Origin: Faecalibacterium sp. I3-3-33
Lineage (GTDB): Bacteria; Bacillota; Clostridia; Oscillospirales; Ruminococcaceae
Reading direction: 5' to 3'
DNA: 64,000 nucleotides
Assembly (NCBI RefSeq): GCF_023347295.1
Contig: NZ_CP094469.1
Location: 992,001 to 1,056,000 of the forward strand
A program made the translations under genes and the position numbers. This document shows, piece by piece, positions 34,166-41,973 of the stretch. The notes beneath the pieces were generated by a model. It worked only from the letters and a program-made list of their open reading frames with translations, was not told where the DNA came from and made no database searches. Position 1 is the stretch's first letter; each line of letters begins with the position of its first letter.

Positions 34166-34190
34166 GACCCGATGGGGTCTTTTTTGTTTG
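34166..34190 (+). terminator. intrinsic terminator between parB and the next element gene
   Basis: AAGACC pairs with GGGTCTT over a 4-base loop and is followed by TTTTTTG, 22 bases before the next start codon's ribosome binding site region. Confidence 0.65.
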
Positions 34191-34212
34191 CAAGAATTTG
34201 GAGGTAACGCCT

Positions 34213-34662
34213 ATGAACAATACGATTCCTTTTCACTCCGCAACTCACGCCCCGCAGATCACGGTGGATGTGAACATCCTGACCATGCTGAAGCAGGCGG
34301 CATCCTGTTTGACCAAGGCAGCAGGCAAGGATGTGTACCTTGCCGCCATCGGTCCCGATATGGAGCTGACCATTATCATGGAGGAGGATGCCCCTTCCGT
34401 TCTGCCTTGTTTTGACGAGGACGATGCCCTGATTTCCGTGAAGGGTGCGCCGCTGTTTATCAGCTACAATCCGGCGCAGGTTCTCAAGCTGGCAGGCAAG
34501 CGGTACCTGACAGGTCCGGTCATCTTCTACCGCACCAATGGGCACAGTACCATCGTGTCCCTGACAGTGGAGGACATTTATCGCTTTCAGACCTATCTGG
34601 AAAGTCACAGCACCACCCTGATGGCAGATGGGCAGAAGCTGACCTGCATCTGCATCGACTGA
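34213..34662 (+). CDS. conjugative-element protein, function unknown
   Basis: A 149-residue cytoplasmic protein I cannot assign. It contains the block VNILTMLKQAASCLTKAAGK and a beta-rich second half (GPVIFYRTNGHSTIVSLTVE). ATG at 34213 has GGAGG 8 bases upstream. It follows a terminator and starts a tightly packed row of genes leading to PcfB and VirD4, so it belongs to the transfer or maintenance block. Confidence 0.7.
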   Translation: MNNTIPFHSATHAPQITVDVNILTMLKQAASCLTKAAGKDVYLAAIGPDMELTIIMEEDAPSVLPCFDEDDALISVKGAPLFISYNPAQVLKLAGKRYLTGPVIFYRTNGHSTIVSLTVEDIYRFQTYLESHSTTLMADGQKLTCICID

Positions 34663-34669
34663 GGTGTGA

Positions 34670-35107
34670 ATGGAACAGAATGAAAACACCCTGTCCGTGC
34701 TGAAAATTGCACCGGGACAGCATCCGCAGCAGGTCGAGATTGACAACGACCTGAAAGCCTTGCAGCAGGCTGTGGGTGGCTCGATTGATGCTGTTTACCC
34801 CTTTGCAGACCCGGTGGCCATCATCTGCAATGACGAGGGCAAGCTCATGGGACTGCCCCTGAACCGTGCCCTGCGGGATGAGGACGGGCAGATGTACGAT
34901 GCCGTTGCCGGAACCTTTTTGGTTGTGGGGCTGGGCGAGGAGGATTTTGCATCCCTGACCCCGGAACTGGTGCAGAAGTACGAGCAGCTTTTTCATCAGC
35001 CGGAAGCCTTTCTGAAGTTGGGCAACCGTCTGCTGGTGCTGCCGGTGCCGGATGAACCTCCCGCAGAAAAGCCCCGCACCAAGCCCTCGGCAGAGCATGA
35101 CCGCTAA
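34670..35107 (+). CDS. DUF3846 domain protein
   Basis: A 145-residue protein of the DUF3846 type: DLKALQQAVGGSIDAVYPF, then VAIICNDEGKLMGLPLNRAL and FLVVGLGEEDFASLTPE. The family is frequent on Firmicutes conjugative elements and phages; function unknown. Eight bases separate it from the preceding stop. Confidence 0.85.
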   Translation: MEQNENTLSVLKIAPGQHPQQVEIDNDLKALQQAVGGSIDAVYPFADPVAIICNDEGKLMGLPLNRALRDEDGQMYDAVAGTFLVVGLGEEDFASLTPELVQKYEQLFHQPEAFLKLGNRLLVLPVPDEPPAEKPRTKPSAEHDR

Positions 35108-35137
35108 AATCACCCTGCGGCACGGGAGGTGATGGCA

Positions 35138-35596
35138 GTGCAGGAAGAAATCGAACAGAAGTCATTCAACATTATGATCTCCACCACAAAGCTGTCCGCC
35201 CGGACTGTCCTCCGGGCGGTAAAGGCGGCGTTTCGGCTGTACCAGTCCAAAGCATCCCAAGGTAAGCAAAGCGTCCGCACCCTTCTGCGGCAAAACCGGG
35301 GTGTGTCCAGCGTAGAGATCAGCAAGACCGGCATCCGTGGGCTGGAACGCTATGCCAAAAAGTACGGCATCGACTACGCTATCCGCAAGGACAGCTCTGA
35401 AGTGCCGCCCCGGTATCTGGTCTTTTTCAAAGCCCCGGACGCAGAAGCCTTCAACTCGGCGTTCAAAGAGTATTCGGCATCTCTACTGAACAAAGACAAA
35501 CGCCCCTCGGTGCTGGCAAAACTGCATGAACTGGTGCAGGCGGCGGCAGAACTCCCCGGCAAAGTCCGGCATAAGGAACAGGAGCGTGGGCTGTGA
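35138..35596 (+). CDS. PcfB-family protein (DUF3801)
   Basis: A 152-residue protein of the PcfB family. It has MQEEIEQKSFNIMISTTKLS, then ARTVLRAVKAAFRLYQ and the later YLVFFKAPDAEAFNSAFKEY block. PcfB of the enterococcal plasmid pCF10 is a transfer protein encoded beside the PcfC coupling protein; here too the VirD4 gene follows, with a 4-base overlap. The GTG at 35138 lies 8 bases after GGAGG and fits the family start, whereas ATG 35132 is only 2 bases away. Confidence 0.8.
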   Translation: MQEEIEQKSFNIMISTTKLSARTVLRAVKAAFRLYQSKASQGKQSVRTLLRQNRGVSSVEISKTGIRGLERYAKKYGIDYAIRKDSSEVPPRYLVFFKAPDAEAFNSAFKEYSASLLNKDKRPSVLAKLHELVQAAAELPGKVRHKEQERGL

Positions 35597-36129
35597 CCAC
35601 GAAAAAGCTGACAAAACTGCTGGCGCTGTATTTGCCCTATATTTTGCTGGGGCTGGTGGCAACCAACTTTGGTGAAGCATGGCGGCTTGCCGAGGGCAAA
35701 GAACTTGGCGATAAGATCATGTCCATGATGGGCACCGTTCCGCTGGCGTTTGCAAACCCTCTGCCCAGCCTGCATCCGCTTGATATTCTGGTGGGTTTGT
35801 GCTGCGGCGCAGGGCTGCGGCTGGCGGTCTATCTGCGTGGAAAAAACGCAAAAAAGTACCGGCATGGTATGGAATACGGCTCTGCCCGGTGGGGCACCGC
35901 CAAGGACATTGAGCCGTTCATGGCTCCCAAGTTTGCAGACAACATCATCCTGACCAAAACGGAAAGGTTGATGATGTCCAATCGTCCGCCTGACCCCAAG
36001 AATGCCCGGAACAAAAACGTGCTGGTGGTGGGCGGCTCCGGCAGCGGAAAGACCCGGTTTTGGCTCAAGCCCAACCTTTTACAATGTCACAGTTCCTATG
36101 TGGTAACAGACCCCAATGGGAAAAACTGA
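35593..36129 (+). pseudogene. 5' part of the VirD4/TraG (PcfC) coupling protein
   Basis: The frame gives 178 residues: two N-terminal membrane helices (LLALYLPYILLGLVAT and PLDILVGLCCGAGLRLAVYL), the HGMEYGSARWGTAKDIEPFM block and Walker A GGSGSGKTRF. It then ends after SYVVTDPNG with a stop. Intact proteins run to about 600 residues with Walker B further on. The junction is at about 36115-36125, where the sequence leading to a serine recombinase begins. The 3' part is not found in this window, so the element cannot make its own coupling protein from this gene. Confidence 0.85.
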
Positions 36130-36210
36130 GTACAATAGAATATAGAAGGAACAAAACCTTCTGAAAGACCGAAAGGTCTTTACATGAAAACGGAAAGGGA
36201 GGTGAAAAAA

Positions 36211-38733
36211 GTGCCTGACAAAGAGAAAAAACGCTATACGGCTCTGTATGAGCGGCTTTCCCGTGATGATGAGCTGCAAGGCGAATCCAACTCCATTTTG
36301 AACCAGAAAAAGTATCTAGAGGACTACGCCCGACAGATGGGTTTTTCCCACATCCGGCACTTCACAGACGATGGCTATACCGGAACAAATTTCAATCGCC
36401 CCGGATTTCAGGCCATGCTGGAAGAAGTGGAAGCCGGAAATATCGCCACCGTCATCGTGAAGGATATGAGCCGCTTTGGACGGAACTATCTTCTGGTCGG
36501 CAACTATACCGAGCTGTTATTCCCCAACAAGGGTGTCCGGTTTATTGCCGTCAACAACGGCGTAGACAGCGCAAACCCCACATCCAGCGACTTTACTCCG
36601 TTTTTGAACATCATGAACGAGTGGTACGCCAAGGACACCAGCAATAAGATCAAGACTGTGTTCCGCAACCGGATGAAGGAAGGAAACCGTGTCAGCGGTT
36701 CCATTCCCTATGGCTACTACCGCAAACCGGACGATAAGCAGACCTTATATGTAGACGAAGAAGCCGCCGCCGTTGTCCGCAAGATCTTCGATATGGCTGC
36801 ACATGGAGCCGGACTGACGGAGATCTCCGACACCCTGACCTGTGACAAGGTGCTGATTCCGTCTGCATACAGCCAGAAGTATCAACCGCAGAATAACCGC
36901 AACACATCCTTTCACGACCCATACTGCTGGAACAATACGACCGTAAGCTATATTCTTGACCGTCAGGAATATCTGGGACACACGATCCTTGGCAAGACGA
37001 TCAGCGAGAATTTCAAAATCAAGAAACGCCGCAAGGCATCCGAGGACGAGCTGATCATTTTTCGAAATACCCATGAACCCATCATCACGCAGGAGGTCTG
37101 GGATGCAGCGCAGAAGCTGCGGAAGCGTTCTCCGAGAAAACTCCAGAACGGCACCTACTCGCATCGGCTGTCCGGTCTGATTTTCTGTGCAGACTGCGGA
37201 CACCGAATGTCGTACAAAAGTCCGGATTCCGTTCGCCGCCCGGACAACAGACACTTCGATTCCGATTCAGGCTTCCAATGTGTCCGGTATCGAAACCGAT
37301 ACGATGGCTGCACATCTCATTCCATTAAGGTGTCCGTTCTGGAAGAAGCCATCCTGAAAAGCATTCAGGCGGTGTCGGATTATGTTCTGGAAGATGAGGA
37401 CGCATTTATTGAAGAATTGCAGGCGCAATGGCAGAGCCAGAAGCAGGGATTATCCGCTGAGAACAAAAAAGACCTTGCCAATGCCAAAAAGCGGATGGAT
37501 GAGCTGGACAACCTGATCCGTGGTCTGTACGAAAGCAATCTGTCCGGCAAGCTGCCTGACCGTCAGTTTCAGCGCCTGATGGCGCAGTATGACGAGGAAC
37601 AGGAGCAATGCGAAAACCGCATCAAGGAGTTAGAAGCAAAAGCCGGAGATTCTATGACATCCAAGGTTGACCCGAAACGTTTTGTTGCGCTGGTTCGTAA
37701 ATATCAGGATTGCGAAGTCCTGACCGATGATATGCTGTATGCGTTTATCGAGAAGGTGGAAGTCCATGCGCCGACCGGAGGCCGGACACGATACCGGCAG
37801 CAGCGCATCGACATCTATTTCAACTTCATCGGGGAGTATCATCCCCCTGCCGAAGAAATCAGCGAGGAAGAGCGTGTTCGGAAAATCGACGAGCAGGCAG
37901 AAGCGAAGAAAAACGAAAAGCGGCAGAAGTCAGTGCAACGGTATCGGGAACGGCAGAACGAGCTGAAAGCTGCTGCACAAGCCGGAGACCCGGAGGCCAT
38001 TGCAAAGCTGGAATCTGAGCGGGAACGAAAAAGACTGCAGGGTGCAAAGCGGCGGGCAGAACTGAAAGCGATACGAGAAGCCGACCCTGAGTATCTCCGC
38101 ACGATGGAGGAAAAAGAGCGCATCCGGCTGGAAAAGATGCAGGAAGCCGAACGCTGGAAGGCAGAAAAACAGAAGAATAAGGCAAAGCGCACCCGCAAGG
38201 AATTGAAAGCCCTTGCAGAAGCCGGTGACCCGGAAGCAATCGCCGAACGAGATGCAATGCTAGCGAAGGACGCCGAAGCCCGCAAGCGCAAGAAAAAGCG
38301 TTATGCAGAGCGCATGGCAAATGACCCGGAGTATGCCGAAAAAATCCGCCAACGGCAGCGGGCGTATAACAAAGCCCACGCAGACAAGCGGAAAGCGGAC
38401 TATGCCGACCTTATCAAACGTGCGGAAACCGACCCGGAAGCCGCCAGAAAATTGGCAGAGATACGGGCTTACCAAAGCCGGAAAACGGTAGAGTGCTATC
38501 AGAATCTTGTGGAGAGAGCCAAGACAGACTCTGCCGCCGCAGAAAAGCTGGCGCAAAAGCGTCAGAAACAGAATGAGAGTGCAAAAGCAGCCTACAACCA
38601 TCTGAAGGAACAGGCAAAGACCGATCCGGAGGCTGCAAAAAAGCTGGAAGAACGGAGGTCGAAGCAACGGAAAGCAACCAATAAGTATCTCGAAAAACGA
38701 AAAAACAACGTACAGGAGGACAATGCAGCATGA
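36211..38733 (+). CDS. large serine recombinase with DUF4368 and a repetitive charged tail
   Basis: An 840-residue TnpX-type recombinase. The resolvase domain starts YTALYERLSRDDE (catalytic Ser in RLSRDD), continues with VIVKDMSRFGRNYL, then the recombinase domain (PYGYYRK), a zinc ribbon (LIFCADCGHRM with a later Cys pair), a coiled coil and the DUF4368 region (FIEKVEVHAP, IDIYFNFIGEY). Relatives end near 540 residues; here about 280 Lys/Glu/Ala-rich residues follow with about seven degenerate ADPEA-KL units. GTG at 36211 follows GGGAGG by 8 bases; ATG at 36184 has no site. It cut the VirD4 gene and probably mobilised its own segment. Confidence 0.85.
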   Translation: MPDKEKKRYTALYERLSRDDELQGESNSILNQKKYLEDYARQMGFSHIRHFTDDGYTGTNFNRPGFQAMLEEVEAGNIATVIVKDMSRFGRNYLLVGNYTELLFPNKGVRFIAVNNGVDSANPTSSDFTPFLNIMNEWYAKDTSNKIKTVFRNRMKEGNRVSGSIPYGYYRKPDDKQTLYVDEEAAAVVRKIFDMAAHGAGLTEISDTLTCDKVLIPSAYSQKYQPQNNRNTSFHDPYCWNNTTVSYILDRQEYLGHTILGKTISENFKIKKRRKASEDELIIFRNTHEPIITQEVWDAAQKLRKRSPRKLQNGTYSHRLSGLIFCADCGHRMSYKSPDSVRRPDNRHFDSDSGFQCVRYRNRYDGCTSHSIKVSVLEEAILKSIQAVSDYVLEDEDAFIEELQAQWQSQKQGLSAENKKDLANAKKRMDELDNLIRGLYESNLSGKLPDRQFQRLMAQYDEEQEQCENRIKELEAKAGDSMTSKVDPKRFVALVRKYQDCEVLTDDMLYAFIEKVEVHAPTGGRTRYRQQRIDIYFNFIGEYHPPAEEISEEERVRKIDEQAEAKKNEKRQKSVQRYRERQNELKAAAQAGDPEAIAKLESERERKRLQGAKRRAELKAIREADPEYLRTMEEKERIRLEKMQEAERWKAEKQKNKAKRTRKELKALAEAGDPEAIAERDAMLAKDAEARKRKKKRYAERMANDPEYAEKIRQRQRAYNKAHADKRKADYADLIKRAETDPEAARKLAEIRAYQSRKTVECYQNLVERAKTDSAAAEKLAQKRQKQNESAKAAYNHLKEQAKTDPEAAKKLEERRSKQRKATNKYLEKRKNNVQEDNAA

Positions 38734-39116
38734 CTACCATGAAAAAATCCATCCATGACAATGCCAACGGTCTGGACTACACTCTTGTCAATGACCACTA
38801 TCTGCCGAATCTGACCGCAGCAGCCCCGGCAGAGCACCCCACCGGGCGGTGGGGCCGCTTACATAAGACGTATCTGAAGGAGCAGCACCCCATCCGGTAC
38901 AACCAACTGCTCCTGTCCGGTGTGCTGGGCAGCTACCTTGCCAAGCTGGACAAGCAGGCCGAAGAACAGCTTGCATTGACCATCCGGCAGATGCAGGAAG
39001 CCGAGGGTGTGACCGAAGCCCTGAAAGCTGCCGATCAACTGGAATGGGTGCGCCGGATGAACAGCATCCGCAACCGTGCTGAGGAAATCATCAAGTCTGA
39101 GCTGATTTTTGTATAA
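38730..39116 (+). CDS. TnpV-family transposon-encoded protein
   Basis: A 128-residue TnpV protein, recognised by YLPNLTAAAP, GRWGRLHKTYLKEQHPIRYN and the terminal NRAEEIIKSELIFV. The same family is encoded at 63292-63645. TnpV genes accompany TnpX-type recombinases; the function is unknown. ATG at 38730 overlaps the recombinase stop by 4 bases and has GGAGG 10 bases upstream. Confidence 0.85.
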   Translation: MTTMKKSIHDNANGLDYTLVNDHYLPNLTAAAPAEHPTGRWGRLHKTYLKEQHPIRYNQLLLSGVLGSYLAKLDKQAEEQLALTIRQMQEAEGVTEALKAADQLEWVRRMNSIRNRAEEIIKSELIFV

Positions 39117-39129
39117 GGAGGTGCCCACG

Positions 39130-39429
39130 ATGGCTGTGCTGAAACCGATGCTGAAACTTGCCCTTCTCCCGCTGCTTCTGCTGCTGATTCTGGCGCAGTG
39201 GGTGGGCATCTTCCTCACGACCTTCTCCATTGTCCTGACGAATCTGCTGGCGGGACTGTTCTTCTTCGTGGCTCTGGCAAGCTGGATCATGAAGCTGGCA
39301 GACGGCGGCGAAGTCCTGAAAATGCTGATTACCGCATTTGTGGTTTTCGTCCTGCCTTACATAGCGATAGCTGCTATCGCAAAAATCTCCTTTTTCGCTG
39401 AGGAACTCCGGGATTTTCTCCAATCCTGA
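39130..39429 (+). CDS. CD1845-family membrane protein
   Basis: A 99-residue very hydrophobic protein with about three membrane helices (LLPLLLLLILAQWVGIFL, FVALASWIMKL, AFVVFVLPYIAIAAIA). It resembles the CD1845 family of Clostridia conjugative transposons, of unknown role. ATG at 39130 has GGAGG 8 bases upstream. A terminator follows. Confidence 0.7.
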   Translation: MAVLKPMLKLALLPLLLLLILAQWVGIFLTTFSIVLTNLLAGLFFFVALASWIMKLADGGEVLKMLITAFVVFVLPYIAIAAIAKISFFAEELRDFLQS

Positions 39430-39433
39430 GTTC

Positions 39434-39467
39434 AAGACCGCCCTGCGCAATGCACGGCGGTCTTTTT
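39434..39467 (+). terminator. intrinsic terminator in the element backbone
   Basis: AAGACCGCC pairs with GGCGGTCTT around a 14-base loop, then TTTG. Confidence 0.8.
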
Positions 39468-39521
39468 GTTACATCGGGTCTGCACAGGGCAGGCCCTTTT
39501 TTAATACGGAGGTACAAGCCT

Positions 39522-39839
39522 ATGAAACTGACTTTTGACGAAAAGAAGTTGCTCTACGCCTACGGTAACCCCGATCTGGAACTGACCCGCAAGCGGCTGT
39601 GCGGAGTTGCCGGGCTGACGGTTGACCCCGACCAGAACAAGCTGGTGCTTGACTTCTGCCGGAAGTTGGAAGACGAAACACTGGCAGACTGGTACGACCA
39701 GATGTTCTACTTTGTCCGTTCCGAGATGGAGCATTATACCATGATGCAGAAAATGTCACGGGACATCGAGGAGGACGAGGACTGGGGACCGACCATCTTT
39801 GACGAATCTGAGGAGGGAGAACTGATTGACGATGTTTAA
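39522..39839 (+). CDS. acidic conjugative-element protein, function unknown
   Basis: A 105-residue acidic protein (KKLLYAYGNPDLELTRKRLC, later RDIEEDEDWGPTIFDESEEG). No domain recognised. ATG at 39522 has GGAGG 9 bases upstream. It lies in the backbone between the CD1845-like gene and the DUF6061 gene. Confidence 0.7.
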   Translation: MKLTFDEKKLLYAYGNPDLELTRKRLCGVAGLTVDPDQNKLVLDFCRKLEDETLADWYDQMFYFVRSEMEHYTMMQKMSRDIEEDEDWGPTIFDESEEGELIDDV

Positions 39840-39876
39840 GCTGGAGACCATGATCTACGCCAGCGATGCAGGATAG
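39832..39876 (+). pseudogene. 14-codon truncated element gene
   Basis: ATG overlapping the previous stop encodes MFKLETMIYASDAG and ends at TAG. The start and overlap look like a normal operon gene, but the frame ends at once. It is probably the leading edge of a gene whose remainder was removed before the DUF6061 gene. Weak evidence. Confidence 0.3.
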
Positions 39877-39961
39877 TGCGGTTGGGTGACTCAAGAGAAA
39901 GAAAAAAGAGACCTCATCTCGTTGAAAATCAAATTTCAAAATCATTAAGGGAGCTATTCAA

Positions 39962-40267
39962 ATGAAACAAAATCAGAATTTCGACCATAATCACTCTCAA
40001 AAAGTGCTTTCCTGTCGCTACAACATGGACACCAACCGGGTGGAAGCCCGGTTTGAAGATGGCACTACCCTTGCCATCGACTGCATCGCTATTGAGGATG
40101 AATACGGCAACACCCCTGCGCAGCGAGCAGAGCTGGATCGGCTGCTCTACAACAAGCCCTTGGAGTATGCCCAGCTTGTGCTGGGTGGTGAGATTGAGCA
40201 TTATCTTTCGCTCGGCTGTGACCATGGCAGATTGGAAGATTGGCTTTTAATTATAGCAATCCAATAA
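39962..40267 (+). CDS. DUF6061-family protein with altered C-terminus
   Basis: A 101-residue protein: SCRYNMDTNRVEARFEDGTT, ALDCIAIEDEYG-like block, QRAELDRLLYNKPLEYAQLV and GCDHGRLED. In the second copy at 47740-47901 the protein ends right after RLED; here that stop has become TGG and translation continues through the target site into the left end of the IS630 element (WLLIIAIQ). ATG at 39962 follows AAGGGAG. Function unknown; common on Clostridia conjugative elements. Confidence 0.75.
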   Translation: MKQNQNFDHNHSQKVLSCRYNMDTNRVEARFEDGTTLAIDCIAIEDEYGNTPAQRAELDRLLYNKPLEYAQLVLGGEIEHYLSLGCDHGRLEDWLLIIAIQ

Positions 40268-40268
40268 A

Positions 40269-40919
40269 TTAGCGTGAATAGCCACAAACGCGAAACCATC
40301 CAGAACAGTCATGTGAAGAAATCGTTTTGAAAGCAGCACGAACGGCATCCGGCAGCTTCTCCAACAAACGAACTTTTGCCTTTCTCAGAAAAGCCTTGAG
40401 GTTAGACCACATCTTCTCAATAGGATTCAAATCAGGGCTGTACGGTGGCAGATAGAGGTATTGAACGCCAGCCTGCTCCAATAAATCCTTTACTGCCTGT
40501 GTATGGTGAGAACGCATATTGTCCATCACAACGACCGAGTCGGGAGAAAGTGTCGGAATAAGAATGTTTCTCAGATAATCAACAAATCTTTCTGAAGTTG
40601 TTCCTCCTGAATATGTTGTATAGGCAGTTTCGCCGTTCAGTTGAATCGAAGATAGGACAGTCATATTTTGAGGTTTCCACAGAGGTACAGCATCAACTGC
40701 GCGAGAACCACCCTTGGAACGGGCATAAAATCTCGTCATATTGACATTGATTCCACTTTCATCCAGAAAAACAAGCTTTTCAGGGGCGTACCCGGACATA
40801 TTCTCTTTCCATGCTTTGCGTTTTTCCTTCACATCGGGGACGCTCCTGTTCGCTGGCGTGAAGAGATTTCTTTTTACGACGATATCCAAGTTTGAGCACT
40901 GCTTTACGAACTGTTTCAT
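40269..40919 (-). CDS. IS630 transposase, C-terminal DDE part
   Basis: 216 codons with the catalytic triad: first Asp in LVFLDESGINVN, second in VVVMDNMRSHH, Glu in YSPDLNPIEKMWSNLK. The frame joins the N-terminal part near 40880 and is offset by +1 (or -2), at a run of five A in GTAAAAAG. Either programmed shifting or an inactivating indel would explain this. Confidence 0.8.
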   Translation of the reverse strand: MKQFVKQCSNLDIVVKRNLFTPANRSVPDVKEKRKAWKENMSGYAPEKLVFLDESGINVNMTRFYARSKGGSRAVDAVPLWKPQNMTVLSSIQLNGETAYTTYSGGTTSERFVDYLRNILIPTLSPDSVVVMDNMRSHHTQAVKDLLEQAGVQYLYLPPYSPDLNPIEKMWSNLKAFLRKAKVRLLEKLPDAVRAAFKTISSHDCSGWFRVCGYSR

Positions 40920-41196
40920 TACAGGCTTTGAGTTGAAGTGTATCTATGATTTCTGCAATCGTGATGTCGGGCTTCTCTTTCAGCAACTGTTCAATGTTGC
41001 GGATACCTTCCCGGCTCAAAGCTGATTTACGTCCGCGAGGATAGGTTCTGGTTTCGATGGAACCAGTTTCTTCCAGCTGTCTTTTCAGGCGATATACCGT
41101 GCCTCGATTGACAGAGAAGTTTTCAGCGACTTCTCTTGCATTGTGTGTTTTCTCCAATGCCTGAATCAGAAGTTTTCTTGCTTCATTGTGCAACAT
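40780..41196 (-). CDS. IS630 transposase, N-terminal helix-turn-helix part
   Basis: 138 codons carrying two helix-turn-helix units: ETAHNAREVAENF-type start with NVSVNRGTVYRLKRQ-like motif (FSVNRGTVYRLKRQLEETGS) and a second around ITIAEIIDTLQLKACNETVR. It binds the inverted repeats. The frame leaves the transposase at YRRKKKSLH; the catalytic part continues in another frame at 40919-40269. Confidence 0.8.
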   Translation of the reverse strand: MLHNEARKLLIQALEKTHNAREVAENFSVNRGTVYRLKRQLEETGSIETRTYPRGRKSALSREGIRNIEQLLKEKPDITIAEIIDTLQLKACNETVRKAVLKLGYRRKKKSLHASEQERPRCEGKTQSMEREYVRVRP

Positions 41197-41245
41197 TTCA
41201 ATCGCCTCTTTGACTCAATTTTACACCTTTTGTCAAGCTGTAACT

Positions 41246-41956
41246 TTATTTGATTGGACTGCTATAATATGTTCCTCCCAAAAAGGATTCAATGATTTTT
41301 CCATCACAGATATGTATTTGCCTACTTGCGTACGCTGCCACATCTGGAGAGTGCGTTACCATAACAATCGTCATGCCACTGCGATTGAAACTTGAAAACA
41401 GTTCCATAATGGCGAGGCTGTTAGCTTTGTCTAAGTTGCCGGTAGGTTCATCGGCCAGTAACACACGCGGCGAACGAGCCAGCGCTCTTGCAATGGCAAC
41501 GCGCTGTTGTTCACCGCCAGAAAGATTTACTGGTCGCTTGTTGGCTTTTTCGGCCATGCCAACGCGTGCGAGCAGTTCATGTGCAACCGCATCTCTTTCC
41601 CGTTTGGACACACCCGCATAACCAAGCGGCATACAGACGTTTTCAAGCGCGCTAATTTCATTAACCAAGTTGAATGCTTGGAATACATAGCCAATTTTCT
41701 CGTTACGTAATGCCGCGCCGGCTCTACTTTTCAGTCGTGTAATGTCCTCGCCGTCAAAGAAATAACTGCCGCTTGTCAGTTCATCCATACAGCCTAAAAT
41801 GTTTAGCAGAGTCGATTTGCCGCAGCCTGAACGACCTGTAATAGCGACAAAATCGTGAGGATAGATTTCAAGGTTTACCGCCTCGATCCCTACAGTTTTC
41901 ACACCACCCTGCCGATAAATTTTACTTGCATCTTGCAGCTTTAGAATCGGTTTCAT
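41246..41956 (-). CDS. ABC transporter ATPase (MacB/LolD-like), 3' end altered by IS630
   Basis: A 236-residue ATPase: Walker A GRSGCGKSTLL, signature [15 protein letters not shown], Walker [13 protein letters not shown] and H-loop VMVTHSP. It belongs to the type that energises FtsX/MacB-fold exporters and peptide-resistance pumps. The last codons (SSPIK and the stop) lie inside the right end of the IS630 element, so the insertion replaced the natural C-terminus, which should be tolerated. It follows two FtsX-like permease genes on the same strand, which supply the membrane part. Confidence 0.88.
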   Translation of the reverse strand: MKPILKLQDASKIYRQGGVKTVGIEAVNLEIYPHDFVAITGRSGCGKSTLLNILGCMDELTSGSYFFDGEDITRLKSRAGAALRNEKIGYVFQAFNLVNEISALENVCMPLGYAGVSKRERDAVAHELLARVGMAEKANKRPVNLSGGEQQRVAIARALARSPRVLLADEPTGNLDKANSLAIMELFSSFNRSGMTIVMVTHSPDVAAYASRQIHICDGKIIESFLGGTYYSSPIK

Positions 41957-41973
41957 TTTTGCTCCTTTTAACG

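Larger units (their letters stand above)
40256..41262 (-). mobile_element. IS630-family insertion sequence, 1007 bp
   Basis: The left end GCAATCCAAT and the right end, read inward, GCAGTCCAAT form imperfect terminal inverted repeats. Both are flanked by TA, the target duplicated by IS630/Tc1-type elements. The transposase lies in two frames on the minus strand. Removing the element restores a run (TTTAATTATAATAT) like the one downstream of the second DUF6061 copy (TTTAATTAAAATAT), which supports these borders. Confidence 0.8.
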
